Shown here: positions 1 through 7,699 of the stretch, in pieces | Layout: each line of letters opens with the position of its first letter | Position numbering within the stretch: position 1 is the stretch's first letter | Source: DATJXG01 sp035500455 | GTDB taxonomy: Bacteria > Acidobacteriota > Terriglobia > Terriglobales > Acidobacteriaceae | Assembly (NCBI GenBank): GCA_035500455.1 | Contig: DATJXG010000232.1 | Coordinates: 1-23,150, forward strand | Direction of reading: 5' to 3' | Length of the DNA: 23,150 bases | The notes under the pieces: model-generated | Told to the model about the DNA's origin: nothing | The model's input: the letters and a program-made list of their open reading frames with translations, nothing else | Databases searched by the model: none | Position numbers and translations under genes: made by a program

Positions 1-13
1 GGATGACTCATTC

Positions 14-928
14 GTGCTATGGAGCCGCTACCAGCCTCGCGCTATAATCGGCTTCGGAAAGTATCTGCGCCGCGACGCGCGTGCCCAAGTGGAATGCGCG
101 GTTGCGGCCGAATCTAGGGCGAAATTGCGCACACAGAAACGGGTTGTTCGTCCAACCAGGCTCAAATCTCGCAGGCAATCGCCCCATCCCCATTCCGAAG
201 CTGCCACCTCGCTCTGGACCGAAGCTCTGTTCGGAGCTGAAGTTCTTTTACTGCACGCCACTCCGGTCTACTACGGTTTTGGGGTGCCCCACGGCGACGA
301 CTCGGGCGTGGTCATCATTCCCGGTTTTCTCGGTACCGACCTTTACCTCACCGAGCTTCACGGCTGGCTGGAACGAATCGGCTACCGGGCGTATTTCTCC
401 GGCATCGGCATCAATGCCGACTGCCCGAATCTGCTGATCCAGCGCCACGTGAGCGATACCGTCGAGCGTGCGCTGGACGAAACCGGCCGCAAAATTCACC
501 TGATCGGTCACAGCCTGGGAGGCGTGATCGCACGCTCCCTGGCCGGGGCACGGCCGAGAGATATTGCGTCGGTCATCACCCTGGCCTCACCCATTCGCGG
601 CACGGTGGCGAACCGGACGATTATTCACGCCGCCGAAGCCGTCCGCCTGCGCATTCTGCAGGAGCATGGCGACGGTGTGCTGCCCCACTGCTATACCGGA
701 CGCTGCACCTGCAATTTTGTGGATTCGTTGCGCCGCGAAGTGGCGAACTCTGTGCTCCAGACCGCTATCTACACGCGTCACGACGGCATCGTGGACTGGC
801 GCTATTGCATGACCAGGAAAAACGGCAACGATTTCGAGGTTCCGGGCACGCACATTGGCATGGCGTTTAATCCCGCGGCGTACGCGATTGTGGCCGAGCG
901 ACTGGCGCTGACGCACTCTTCCTCATAG
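14..928 (+). CDS. Alpha/beta hydrolase, lipase/esterase-like (5' end uncertain)
   Basis: The protein has an alpha/beta-hydrolase fold signature. A nucleophile elbow GHSLGG carries Ser167, an oxyanion-type segment IIPGFLGTD lies at about residues 101-109, and the candidate acid and base are Asp257 (RHDGIVDW) and His280 (GTHIGM), in the expected order. This is typical of lipases and PGAP1/LCAT-like esterases; the substrate cannot be told. The first 60 or so residues are Arg-rich and lack obvious domain structure. The GTG at 14 is the first possible start, but the frame stays open to the window edge, so the true start may lie upstream. A cluster of cysteines (HCYTGRCTC, about residues 225-233) sits before the acid residue. 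The gene converges on its neighbour with only 11 bp between the stops. Family call is confident; start and substrate are not. Confidence 0.75.
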   Translation: MLWSRYQPRAIIGFGKYLRRDARAQVECAVAAESRAKLRTQKRVVRPTRLKSRRQSPHPHSEAATSLWTEALFGAEVLLLHATPVYYGFGVPHGDDSGVVIIPGFLGTDLYLTELHGWLERIGYRAYFSGIGINADCPNLLIQRHVSDTVERALDETGRKIHLIGHSLGGVIARSLAGARPRDIASVITLASPIRGTVANRTIIHAAEAVRLRILQEHGDGVLPHCYTGRCTCNFVDSLRREVANSVLQTAIYTRHDGIVDWRYCMTRKNGNDFEVPGTHIGMAFNPAAYAIVAERLALTHSSS

Positions 929-939
929 CCCGGTTGGCC

Positions 940-1884
940 TCACCCTCCAGCCATTTCCAGGACCGCGCCACCGGGGCTCTCCAATTTTTTCATCACCGTT
1001 CCCGGCCCCTGCAAGTGTAAAACCGCTCTTGCCAGGCTGTTGTTCACCACTACAAAACACCCGGAACAGTCCGTCTTCAAGTACGGCAAATGATGGATAC
1101 CCGGCCCTCGTCCGTCAAATTCGGCTTCCAACTGCAGCCCATCCCGTGCCGCGCAGCGGAAGCCCCATTGAAAGTTCTCCCGGTCCTTTCTGATCTCGCG
1201 CAAATCGCGAAACACCCGCCGCTGGCCTTCATGCCACAGCACGGCTTTGCGAAACACCAGCCCGAAAGGCATGTCATAAACCAAGGCTTCGAGGGAACTT
1301 GGCGGGCCTTCGGGCCGGGGAAAATAGGCGTGCGCCCAAGTCCAGAAACCGCGATGGCGGTATCCGCAGTTGTGGCCCTGGAGTCCAAACCCCAGCGGAC
1401 TGCCTTCAAAACTGCGGCCATCGAGCGTGATCTTCCCGGAGAAGCACGCGTCGGAGTGCGGGGTCCGCGAGAATCCAATCCAGCCTTTGTTGCTGAGCGT
1501 GACTCGGAAGTTAGAACGATACTCCAACTCCCATGACACTCTGTGGCCGTCAACCTCCAAGGCTCCGCGGCAGGAATTTTCCCCGATCTCATTGCTGCCG
1601 ATTCGTAAATGAAATGGGTTCTGCCCGCGGGCGCTGAGTGCGAGGCCTTCCAGCGGAAATCCGCGAATGAAACTTTGCGGAGTGCCATCTCTTGGAAACC
1701 AGGTTGCCCATACTTGTACTGGCAGCCCGCGTGGGTCGCTCAGGCACCCGCCCCGCCCAGGGTTCATGAGCAAATACCGGAACCACCACGCGCCGGCGGC
1801 GTCCGCAAGCCCCAGACGAAGGAACCACACCTCATAGCGGCGCCGGGTGGAGAGCGAGGAATAGATTTCATTTAGGGTGTTCAC
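940..1884 (-). CDS. Conserved protein, possibly lipocalin/CrtC-AttH-like
   Basis: A GTG start at 1882-1884 is chosen because GGAAAGGAGG lies immediately upstream, an almost ideal ribosome binding site. A longer frame up to 2040 would overlap the CoA-binding gene and has no such site. The resulting protein is 314 residues, rich in Trp, Tyr and Phe and in beta-strand-like segments, with no signal peptide or clear membrane helix. The central part (GFGLQGHNCGYRHRGFWTWAHAYF region, about residues 165-190) resembles the His/Trp-rich core of the double-lipocalin hydroxyneurosporene-synthase (CrtC)/AttH type. That assignment is a weak recognition from pattern alone. It is the second gene of a two-gene minus-strand unit behind the CoA-binding gene (46-bp gap). 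Function unknown. Confidence 0.6.
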   Translation of the reverse strand: MNTLNEIYSSLSTRRRYEVWFLRLGLADAAGAWWFRYLLMNPGRGGCLSDPRGLPVQVWATWFPRDGTPQSFIRGFPLEGLALSARGQNPFHLRIGSNEIGENSCRGALEVDGHRVSWELEYRSNFRVTLSNKGWIGFSRTPHSDACFSGKITLDGRSFEGSPLGFGLQGHNCGYRHRGFWTWAHAYFPRPEGPPSSLEALVYDMPFGLVFRKAVLWHEGQRRVFRDLREIRKDRENFQWGFRCAARDGLQLEAEFDGRGPGIHHLPYLKTDCSGCFVVVNNSLARAVLHLQGPGTVMKKLESPGGAVLEMAGG

Positions 1885-1930
1885 AAGCCTCCTTTCCCGC
1901 GCCACTCGATGGAATGTGTATCTGAGAAGC

Positions 1931-2419
1931 TCAAGCGCGAGCCAGTCGGGGGTAACGGCCGGAAATCTTTCGTATGAACCCGTGCAGTCGATGAAATGCT
2001 GCGGTATCAGGAAAGAACATGAGTGGACACTCGCCCGCAACGACCTCTATGCCATGCGACTGACACAAGGCAACCGCCTTCGCACTCACCGCGCCCTGCC
2101 CTGCCCCCCGGTGCATCCAGACCAGGCGCACGCCGGCTTCGGCACAATCGCTCACCACCGATTCGGTGACTTCCGGTGAGGTCATGAGCAGCACGGCTGC
2201 GACGGGTGGCAGGATCTCCTGTACTTTCGCGAAGCAGTCTCGCCCGTAGAGTTCGGTAGCAGCGGGATTCACGGGTACCATGTCATAGCCGCGCCGGCAG
2301 AATTCCTTGAGCAGGCTCGCGCTGAAGCTTGAAGGATCCCGCGAGATTCCAACGATCGCAATTCGCTTTTGCGCCAGGAAGTGCCGGATCGTTTCCAGGC
2401 TCGAACTTTGATTCGCCAT
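1931..2419 (-). CDS. CoA-binding (YccU-like) Rossmann domain protein
   Basis: The 162-residue protein is essentially one CoA-binding domain. An opening strand RIAIVGISRDPSSFS is followed by a nucleotide-binding glycine region and VPVNPAATELYGRDCF, the typical VNP...I-G-x-x-x-Y/F block of succinyl-CoA-synthetase-alpha-like and YccU proteins. The later segments LLMTSPEVTESVVSDCAEAGVRLVWMHRGA and VVAGECPLMFF also fit the family, whose usual length is about 130-150 residues. The ATG at 2417-2419 is chosen because AAGGAG precedes it by 6 nt; the upstream 29-codon extension has no such support. Members bind CoA or nucleotides; the physiological role is mostly unknown. The gene leads the unit with the CrtC-like gene and lies downstream of a CRP/FNR-type palindrome at 2492-2507. 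Confidence 0.85.
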   Translation of the reverse strand: MANQSSSLETIRHFLAQKRIAIVGISRDPSSFSASLLKEFCRRGYDMVPVNPAATELYGRDCFAKVQEILPPVAAVLLMTSPEVTESVVSDCAEAGVRLVWMHRGAGQGAVSAKAVALCQSHGIEVVAGECPLMFFPDTAAFHRLHGFIRKISGRYPRLARA

Positions 2420-2464
2420 ATGCTTCTCCTTATCGGACGGGAGTTGGCCGGCCTTTAAGTAGGA

Positions 2465-2507
2465 ATTGGAGTTCTTTCTCAGGCAAACGTCAGTGACCGC
2501 CGTCACT
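2465..2507 (-). promoter_or_regulatory. CRP/FNR-type palindrome and -10 for the CoA-binding gene
   Basis: AGTGACCGCCGTCACT at 2492-2507 is a perfect inverted repeat of AGTGAC with a 4-bp spacer, matching the TGTGA-N6-TCACA class. On the minus strand a TCCAAT hexamer (2470 to 2465) begins 29.5 bp from its centre, the class II activator spacing. The start codon at 2419 would leave a leader of about 39 nt. The same palindrome lies about 83 bp upstream of a possible plus-strand start before the aldehyde dehydrogenase. Binding is inferred. Confidence 0.6.
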
Positions 2508-2570
2508 AAGTTTGGGAAGAGATCGCCTGCAGTCTCAGCAGCTCAACTGGCGCAGGCGCCCTGGCCCGCG

Positions 2571-2587
2571 TAGAATTTTTTTTGGGT
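2571..2587 (+). promoter_or_regulatory. Possible -10 element giving a near-leaderless ALDH mRNA
   Basis: TAGAAT at 2571-2576 matches five of six bases of the TATAAT consensus. It is followed by a run of eight T and then the ATG at 2588. Transcription would start at about 2582-2583, leaving almost no leader, which fits the absence of any Shine-Dalgarno sequence. The palindrome centre at 2499.5 would then be near -83, a class I position. No good -35 is visible. Confidence 0.35.
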
Positions 2588-4162
2588 ATGGCGAGCGAAG
2601 TCCAAATCGCGGCCCGCAGAGTCGTCTCTGTGAATCCAGCAACCGGCGAAACTCTGCGTGAGTTCCACAGCGCCTCGGAGCAGGAGGTCCGCGAAGCAGT
2701 GGATCGAGCCCAGGCCGCGCAGCCGGCGTGGAATGCGCTCGGCGTCCGCCGGCGCATTGCCTTGCTCAAGAACTTTCAGCATCTTCTGGAGGAGAGAAAA
2801 TCTGAAGTTGCCCGTCTGATTACGAGGGAGGCGGGCAAGCCCTACGTCGAGGCTCTTAGCACCGAAGTGATTGTGGTCCTGGATGCGGCGCGCTTTTTGA
2901 TCGAAAACGCTTATCGCCTTCTTCGCGACGAATCCCTGCCCCATGGCAACCTGGCCATGAAGACCAAGGCCGGCCGCCTCGTGCGCGAGCCTTATGGCGT
3001 GATCGGCATCGTGTCACCGTGGAACTATCCGTTTTCGATTCCTGCAACCGAGACTCTGGCCGCGCTCGTCACGGGAAACGCCGTGTTGGTAAAGCCCTCC
3101 GAATTCACTTCGCTAGTGGTGCTGGAGCTGGCTTCCTTGCTTCACCGGGCGGGGGTTCCTGAACCTATCGTGCAAGTGCTGGTCGGCGACGGTGCGACCG
3201 GCGCGGCACTACTCAACTCCAATATCGAGAAGATGATCTTCACTGGAAGCGTAGCCACCGGGAAGCGGATTGCGCAAGCCGCGGCCACGCGCTTGCTGCC
3301 GGTCGTTCTGGAATTAGGCGGCAAAGATCCCATGCTGGTGCTGGAGGACGCCGACGTTGACGTGGCCTCGAGCGGCGCGGTCTGGGGCGCCTTCGTAAAT
3401 GCCGGGCAGACCTGCCTCTCGGTTGAGCGCTGCTATGTGCACCGGAAGCTGTACGAACCCTTCCTCCACGCTTGCGTGGAAAAGACGAGGCAACTGCGCG
3501 TGGGCGACGGCATGAACCCGGAAACCGACATAGGGCCGATGATCCACGAGCATCAGGCCCGCATTGTGGAGCTACAGGTCGAGGATGCCAGGGCTCGTGG
3601 CGGTCGCGTGTTGGCGGGAGGAACGAGGCTGCCGGAGCTGGGCCCGAACTACTATGCTCCCACGGTGCTGGCAGATGTCTCCCACGACATGCTGATTATG
3701 CGTGAAGAAACTTTTGGGCCGGTACTGCCGATCATGCCCTTCGACAGCGAAGACGAAGCCGTCCGTCTCGCCAACGACTCCGATTATGGTTTAGCCGCCA
3801 GTGTCTGGACTCGGGACCGGGCTCGGGGCGAACTGCTGGCCCGGCGCCTTGCCACCGGAACTGTGATGGTGAACGATGTTGTCTCCTGCTTCGGCATCAG
3901 CGAAGCGCCCCACGGGGGCGTCAAAGCCAGCGGCACCGGCCGCACGCACGGCCGCTTCGGCCTGGAGGAGATGGTCCGGATCAAATATGTGGACTCCGAC
4001 CGCCTGCCCGGCATAAAGAAAGTTTGGTGGTACTCGTACGGCGAAGCCTTCTCACGCCAGATGGAAAGTATGATCGACATGCAGTTTGCCCGCACCGCAG
4101 GACGCCGTCTGCAGGGCGCGCTTCGCTCCGCAGGGATTTACTTGAGAAAGGGAAGGCTCTAG
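2588..4162 (+). CDS. NAD(P)-dependent aldehyde dehydrogenase
   Basis: A full-length ALDH superfamily enzyme of 524 residues, oxidising an aldehyde to a carboxylate with NAD(P)+. Visible motifs are VSPWNYPF with Asn146, the cofactor segment VLVKPSEF with Lys169, FTGSVATG (about 218-225), the catalytic Glu242 in LELGG and the nucleophile Cys276 in NAGQTC. The protein is longer than typical members (about 480-500 residues) because of a basic C-terminal tail of some 40 residues. ATG at 2588 is preferred over the TTG at 2582; neither has a clear ribosome binding site. The substrate cannot be deduced, though succinate-semialdehyde or aliphatic aldehyde dehydrogenases are the nearest in style. It is divergent from the CoA-binding gene and shares its control region. 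Confidence 0.93.
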   Translation: MASEVQIAARRVVSVNPATGETLREFHSASEQEVREAVDRAQAAQPAWNALGVRRRIALLKNFQHLLEERKSEVARLITREAGKPYVEALSTEVIVVLDAARFLIENAYRLLRDESLPHGNLAMKTKAGRLVREPYGVIGIVSPWNYPFSIPATETLAALVTGNAVLVKPSEFTSLVVLELASLLHRAGVPEPIVQVLVGDGATGAALLNSNIEKMIFTGSVATGKRIAQAAATRLLPVVLELGGKDPMLVLEDADVDVASSGAVWGAFVNAGQTCLSVERCYVHRKLYEPFLHACVEKTRQLRVGDGMNPETDIGPMIHEHQARIVELQVEDARARGGRVLAGGTRLPELGPNYYAPTVLADVSHDMLIMREETFGPVLPIMPFDSEDEAVRLANDSDYGLAASVWTRDRARGELLARRLATGTVMVNDVVSCFGISEAPHGGVKASGTGRTHGRFGLEEMVRIKYVDSDRLPGIKKVWWYSYGEAFSRQMESMIDMQFARTAGRRLQGALRSAGIYLRKGRL

Positions 4163-4253
4163 CGATCGCGTTTTTCGCTCTTATGGCTTTTGGCCTTTTT
4201 TTAGAAGCTCCCGGCGCGCGGCAATTTCCGGCGATCCCTCACCCGCGCCTGTC

Positions 4254-4679
4254 TCACGCCGCTGCTCTCTGCTCGCTTCTCCCAGGCGTCGCCTCCTTGG
4301 GCAGTGACATGGCCCGGGCGCGTTCCGCATTCGAGAGCAAGGGTGAGGAGTTAACCGCGGAATCCACGGCAATTTCCAACAATCTGCCCTGGACGCGAAA
4401 AACCATGCTCCAGAGGTGGGCGGCCAATACCACCAGGACCGCACCGGCAGCCAACGATGCCGAAACCACGGGGAAACCAACACGCTCTGCCGGGTTAGTT
4501 TGAAACACGATTAACGCGGCCACAACAATAACGCCGGCCAGGAAGATGCCTGCCAGCTTTACAGTCTCGGCAAACGCCATGGCCGATTCTGATACCCGGT
4601 ACGCAAGCCGGTACTTTTCTATCAGAGCCGTGCTCTGATTGGACTCGGGAGTAAAGCTAAGGACGGTTGCGGTGCTCAT
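4254..4679 (-). CDS. Small membrane protein, two predicted helices
   Basis: I do not recognise this 141-residue protein. The ATG at 4677-4679 is chosen because AAGGAGG sits 6 nt upstream. The N-terminal 40 residues are polar, followed by a helix at about residues 40-60 (VKLAGIFLAGVIVVAALIVF) and a second one at about 74-92 (SASLAAGAVLVVLAAHLWSM). The C-terminal tail is soluble and charged. There are no cysteines or recognisable catalytic residues. It converges on the aldehyde dehydrogenase and is divergent from nfnA. It has its own predicted promoter (TATAAG with a CRP/FNR-type palindrome at the class II distance), which supports it being a real gene. Confidence 0.7.
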   Translation of the reverse strand: MSTATVLSFTPESNQSTALIEKYRLAYRVSESAMAFAETVKLAGIFLAGVIVVAALIVFQTNPAERVGFPVVSASLAAGAVLVVLAAHLWSMVFRVQGRLLEIAVDSAVNSSPLLSNAERARAMSLPKEATPGRSEQRAAA

Positions 4680-4755
4680 AGAAACCTCCTTGCGGGAGAC
4701 CAAAACACCTGCTTCGACTGCTTTAAGTTACGGAGAGGAGGTCTCTCACGATTCC

Positions 4756-4798
4756 CTTATAGGTTGGCCGCAATTCTGCCGCAGTGACGGGGATCACC
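4756..4798 (-). promoter_or_regulatory. CRP/FNR-type site and -10 for the small membrane gene
   Basis: AGTGACGGGGATCACC at 4783-4798 is a palindrome of the WGTGA-N6-TCAC class. On the minus strand TATAAG (4761 to 4756), five of six bases to consensus, begins exactly 29.5 bp from the palindrome centre. Transcription would start near 4749, about 70 nt before the ATG at 4679. For the opposite strand this site lies at about -92 relative to the predicted nfnA start. Confidence 0.6.
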
Positions 4799-4812
4799 TT
4801 ATCCGGGCGCCT

Positions 4813-4876
4813 TGTGATCACGGTCACGACTTGAGTGATTCCAGTCACAGCCTGGAATTTCGTCATTCCCGAAAAT
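4813..4876 (+). promoter_or_regulatory. Tandem CRP/FNR-type sites and -10 for nfnAB
   Basis: Two palindromes, TGTGATCACGGTCACG (4813-4828) and AGTGATTCCAGTCACA (4834-4849), have centres 21 bp apart, two helical turns. GAAAAT at 4871-4876 begins 29.5 bp from the centre of the second. A start near 4883 puts the sites at about -41.5 and -62.5, with the third palindrome (4783-4798) at about -92.5. These are classical CRP class II and class I positions. Confidence 0.65.
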
Positions 4877-4901
4877 AGGGTGTAACGCTTGCGGAGCACG
4901 A

Positions 4902-5786
4902 TTGTTCCAGATTCTCCACGCCGAGTTGCTGGCTCCGGGTATCAAGCGGTTCCTCATTCAAGCCCCTCGTATCGCCCGCAGGCATAAGCCGGGACAATTC
5001 GTGATCGTGCGGATCTACGAAGAAGGCGAACGCATCCCGCTCACCATTGAAAGTTCTGACGCTCAGCGCGGAACCATCAGCATCGTGGTACAGTCCGCGG
5101 GCAAGACCACGCACCTGCTCAATTCGCTCAAGGCGGGAGACCACATTCTGGACGTAGTGGGGCCACTCGGCAAGCCGTCAGAGATTAGGAACTTTGGAAC
5201 GCTCGTAGTGATGAGCGGCGGCGTGGGTACAGCGATGGCGTATCCAACCGCGGCCGCACTCAAGCAGGCCGGGAACCGGGTCATTTCGATTGTGGGAGCC
5301 CGGAGCAAAGAGCTGGTGATTCTCGAGCAGGAGATGCGCGCCGTGAGCGACGTGCTCTTCATTACCACCGACGATGGCAGCTATGCCGACCGGGGCTTCG
5401 TCACGGACAAGCTCCGTCAGTTGATCCAAAATGGCGTGCCCATCGACCTGCTACTGGCAGTCGGTCCGATTCCCATGATGAAGGCAGTCGCGGACATGAC
5501 GCGGGGAGAACACATCCGCACCATCGTCAGCCTGAATCCCATCATGATTGATGGCACCGGAATGTGTGGCGGATGCCGTGTTCTGGTCGGCGGCAAGAGC
5601 GCGTTCGCCTGCGTGGACGGCCCGGAGTTCGACGCCCACCTGGTCAACTTCGAAGTTTTGATGCAGCGCAATGCCACCTACCGCCATCAGGAACTGGAGT
5701 CCATGGACGAATTTCGGCGCGCCATGGAAACGCAACCGGAAACCACAAAAAAGGATGCGAGCGCCGTGGAAGGAACCCCGGTATGA
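4902..5786 (+). CDS. nfnA: NfnA-like FAD/[2Fe-2S] subunit (ferredoxin-NADP reductase/sulfide dehydrogenase type)
   Basis: The 294-residue protein matches the small subunit of NADH-dependent ferredoxin:NADP oxidoreductase (NfnA, also annotated SudB). The N-terminal FAD-binding beta-barrel includes KPGQFVIVR (29-37) and ERIPLTI (43-49). The NAD-binding part opens with VMSGGVGTAMAYP (103-115). The C-terminal [2Fe-2S] site is MIDGTGMCGGC...CVDG, with Cys222, Cys225, Cys237 and a nearby Asp217 where the family uses an Asp ligand. TTG at 4902 is the start: it has GGAG just upstream and the first residues MFQILHAELLAP align with family N-termini. Its stop overlaps the nfnB start (ATGA), implying translational coupling. 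Whether the pair bifurcates electrons like NfnAB or acts as a simpler reductase cannot be told from sequence. Confidence 0.9.
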   Translation: MFQILHAELLAPGIKRFLIQAPRIARRHKPGQFVIVRIYEEGERIPLTIESSDAQRGTISIVVQSAGKTTHLLNSLKAGDHILDVVGPLGKPSEIRNFGTLVVMSGGVGTAMAYPTAAALKQAGNRVISIVGARSKELVILEQEMRAVSDVLFITTDDGSYADRGFVTDKLRQLIQNGVPIDLLLAVGPIPMMKAVADMTRGEHIRTIVSLNPIMIDGTGMCGGCRVLVGGKSAFACVDGPEFDAHLVNFEVLMQRNATYRHQELESMDEFRRAMETQPETTKKDASAVEGTPV

Positions 5787-7231
5787 CCGCGCCTGCCAAA
5801 CCGTCACTAAACCCGTTGCCGCTTCGGGAGCGTATGAAGGTGCCGCGGCAGCTCATGCCGGAGCAGTCGCCCGAACTTCGCTGCGTAAACTTCACCGAGG
5901 TCAATTTGGGCTACAACCCTGAACTCGCCAGGCAGGAAGCCTTGCGCTGCCTGGAATGCGCCAGGCCCGCTTGCACGAAGGACTGCCCGGTGGGAGTTAA
6001 AGTCCATGAGTTCGTGCAGTTGATTGTGGCGGGAGATTTTCTGGCAGCGGCCGCCAAGATTCGCGAGGACAACGTCTTGCCCGCAATTACCGGACGCGTC
6101 TGTCCCCAGGAAGACCACTGCGAGGGCGGCTGCGTGATGGGGAAGAAAGTCAAGCCGCTCGGCATCGGCTACCTGGAACGTTTTGTCGCGGACTACGAAC
6201 AGCGCAGCGGCTTCCGCGGCTTGCCCAAGGTCCCACCCACCGGGAAGAAGGTCGCCATTGTCGGCAGCGGGCCATCGGGTCTCACTGTGGCCGGCGACCT
6301 GGTGCAAAGGGGGCACAAGGTGCGCGTGTTCGAGGCTCTTCACGAACTCGGTGGAGTGCTGGTGTACGGCATCCCCGAGTTCCGCCTGCCCAAGCAGATT
6401 ATCCGCGAACAACTGGATTGCATGCGCGAGATGGGAGTCGAGTTCGAAACTGACGTAGTCGTAGGAAGAACGGTCACGATCGATGAACTCATGGAGGAAG
6501 AAGGATACGACGCCGTGTTCGTCGGCACCGGCGCCGGCCTGCCGGTGTTCATGAATATTCCAGGCGAGCACTGGAATGGCGTCTACTCGGCAAATGAATT
6601 CCTCACCCGCATCAACTTGATGAAAGCCTACAAGTTCCCAACCTACGACGAGCCCATGCTGGACTTGCATGGGAAAGACGTGGCGGTCATCGGCGGAGGG
6701 AACACGGCGCTCGACGCCATTCGTTCCGCCCGCCGCCTGGGCGCAAGGAAGGCTTCTGTTCTCTACCGTCGGAGCGAGGCGGAAATGCCGGCCCGGGCGG
6801 AAGAGGCCAAACACGCCCGCGAAGAGGGCATCGAGTTCCGCATGCTGACCAGCCCGGTCGAGTTTCTTTCTGACGGCAAGGGTTGGCTCAGCCGGGTGGC
6901 CTGCGTAAGCATGGAACTGGGCGAGCCTGACGCCTCAGGACGCCGCCGCCCCGTCGCCATTGCCGGCTCGGAGTTTGAGATACCCCTTTCCGTCGCCGTC
7001 ATCGCCATTGGTACCAGTGCGAATCCCATCGTCCAGAGCACAACGCCGGGCCTGGGCACGGACAAGCGCGGGTACATTCAGGCCGATCCTGAGAGCCAGC
7101 GCACATCGCGCCGCGGCGTGTTTGCCGGAGGTGACATTGTGACCGGAAGCGCTACCGTCATCCTCGCCATGGGCGCCGGGAGGCGAGCGGCTAAGGGGAT
7201 TCACCAATACCTGACGACCGGAGTCTGGTAA
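5783..7231 (+). CDS. nfnB: NfnB/GltD-like NADPH-dependent FAD, [4Fe-4S] subunit
   Basis: A 482-residue flavoprotein of the glutamate-synthase small subunit family, probably NfnB since it follows nfnA and no GltB-like large subunit is nearby. The N-terminal iron-sulfur domain has Cys56, 59, 64 and 68 (CLECARPACTKDC) and Cys107, 113 and 117. FAD binding is at GSGPSGL (161-167) and the NADPH site at GGGNTALD (304-311), followed by ARRLGA. The C-terminal segment GVFAGGDIVTGSATVILAMGAGR is the second FAD contact of the family. The ATG at 5783 overlaps the nfnA stop and has AAGGA about 9 nt upstream. Public databases often label such proteins glutamate synthase (gltA); the pairing with nfnA argues against that role here. 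Confidence 0.9.
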   Translation: MTAPAKPSLNPLPLRERMKVPRQLMPEQSPELRCVNFTEVNLGYNPELARQEALRCLECARPACTKDCPVGVKVHEFVQLIVAGDFLAAAAKIREDNVLPAITGRVCPQEDHCEGGCVMGKKVKPLGIGYLERFVADYEQRSGFRGLPKVPPTGKKVAIVGSGPSGLTVAGDLVQRGHKVRVFEALHELGGVLVYGIPEFRLPKQIIREQLDCMREMGVEFETDVVVGRTVTIDELMEEEGYDAVFVGTGAGLPVFMNIPGEHWNGVYSANEFLTRINLMKAYKFPTYDEPMLDLHGKDVAVIGGGNTALDAIRSARRLGARKASVLYRRSEAEMPARAEEAKHAREEGIEFRMLTSPVEFLSDGKGWLSRVACVSMELGEPDASGRRRPVAIAGSEFEIPLSVAVIAIGTSANPIVQSTTPGLGTDKRGYIQADPESQRTSRRGVFAGGDIVTGSATVILAMGAGRRAAKGIHQYLTTGVW

Positions 7232-7236
7232 GCGGT

Positions 7237-7301
7237 TGTGACGACGCTCACTTCCGCGCGTGGCCTGGGTCACGGCCCGCAGAACCAGGGAAAGATGTAA
7301 T
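7237..7301 (+). promoter_or_regulatory. Tandem CRP/FNR-type sites and -10 before the Cys-rich gene
   Basis: TGTGACGACGCTCACT (7237-7252) is a strong palindrome. Exactly 22 bp downstream, CGTGGCCTGGGTCACG (7259-7274) keeps one good half-site. TGTAAT at 7296-7301 (five of six to TATAAT) begins 29.5 bp from the centre of the weaker site. Transcription would start near 7308, which excludes the ATG at 7300 as start and supports the one at 7345. Confidence 0.6.
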
Positions 7302-7344
7302 GGAGTGTTTTGCGAGTGAGATTTCTGAACACGGGAGGTGTGGC

Positions 7345-7650
7345 ATGATGGACAGCCTGTTCTTCGCCGGCTTCGATCCCCTGCACGAAGTCCCTGAAGT
7401 ATGCACACTCTGCTCGGCGCGCCCGCCGGTTTTCAGCTTTGACTACCGCGCGCTGGCTGCGAACGGGGAGTCGCAGAGGACCACCGGCTTCTGCTGCACA
7501 GCCTGCGCAGCGGCGCTGCTGAGAAAACTGGAGCGTGCTGAATCCGGAGAATGGGCGGAAGAAGAGGCCGCCCTCGCCCAGGACGATTTCGACGTGTCTG
7601 AGTTCCACAAGCACCGGCTGGCCGCGTTTCCGGGCAGCGGGCGTAAGTAA
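7345..7650 (+). CDS. Small Cys-rich (zinc-ribbon-like) protein
   Basis: The 101-residue protein carries CTLC at residues 20-23 and FCCTAC at 49-54, a CxxC...CCxxC arrangement that would suit a zinc ribbon or another metal site. The rest is acidic (EWAEEEAALAQDDFD) with a basic C-terminal end. I do not recognise a family. ATG at 7345 is preferred over 7300 because GGAGG lies 6 nt upstream and because the predicted transcript starts after 7300. It sits between nfnB and gdhA with its own predicted CRP/FNR-type promoter, so it probably opens a new transcription unit that includes gdhA. Confidence 0.75.
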   Translation: MMDSLFFAGFDPLHEVPEVCTLCSARPPVFSFDYRALAANGESQRTTGFCCTACAAALLRKLERAESGEWAEEEAALAQDDFDVSEFHKHRLAAFPGSGRK

Positions 7651-7699
7651 TTAGGAGCGCTATTAGAACATAAGGAACATCCCCTAGGAGGGTACTACC

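Noticed and set aside
2161..2185. GGTGACTTCCGGTGAGGTCA as another CRP/FNR-type site.
   Set aside because: It lies inside the CoA-binding gene, the halves are in direct rather than inverted order, and the spacing does not fit.
4163..4253. Intrinsic terminator between the ALDH and the small membrane gene (GGCTTTTGGCC followed by T-run).
   Set aside because: The T-run is present but the stem is only about 3 bp, so I do not claim it as a feature.
5783..7231. Calling this gene glutamate synthase small subunit (gltD).
   Set aside because: No large GltB subunit is nearby and the gene is translationally coupled to an NfnA-type partner, so the NfnB reading fits better.
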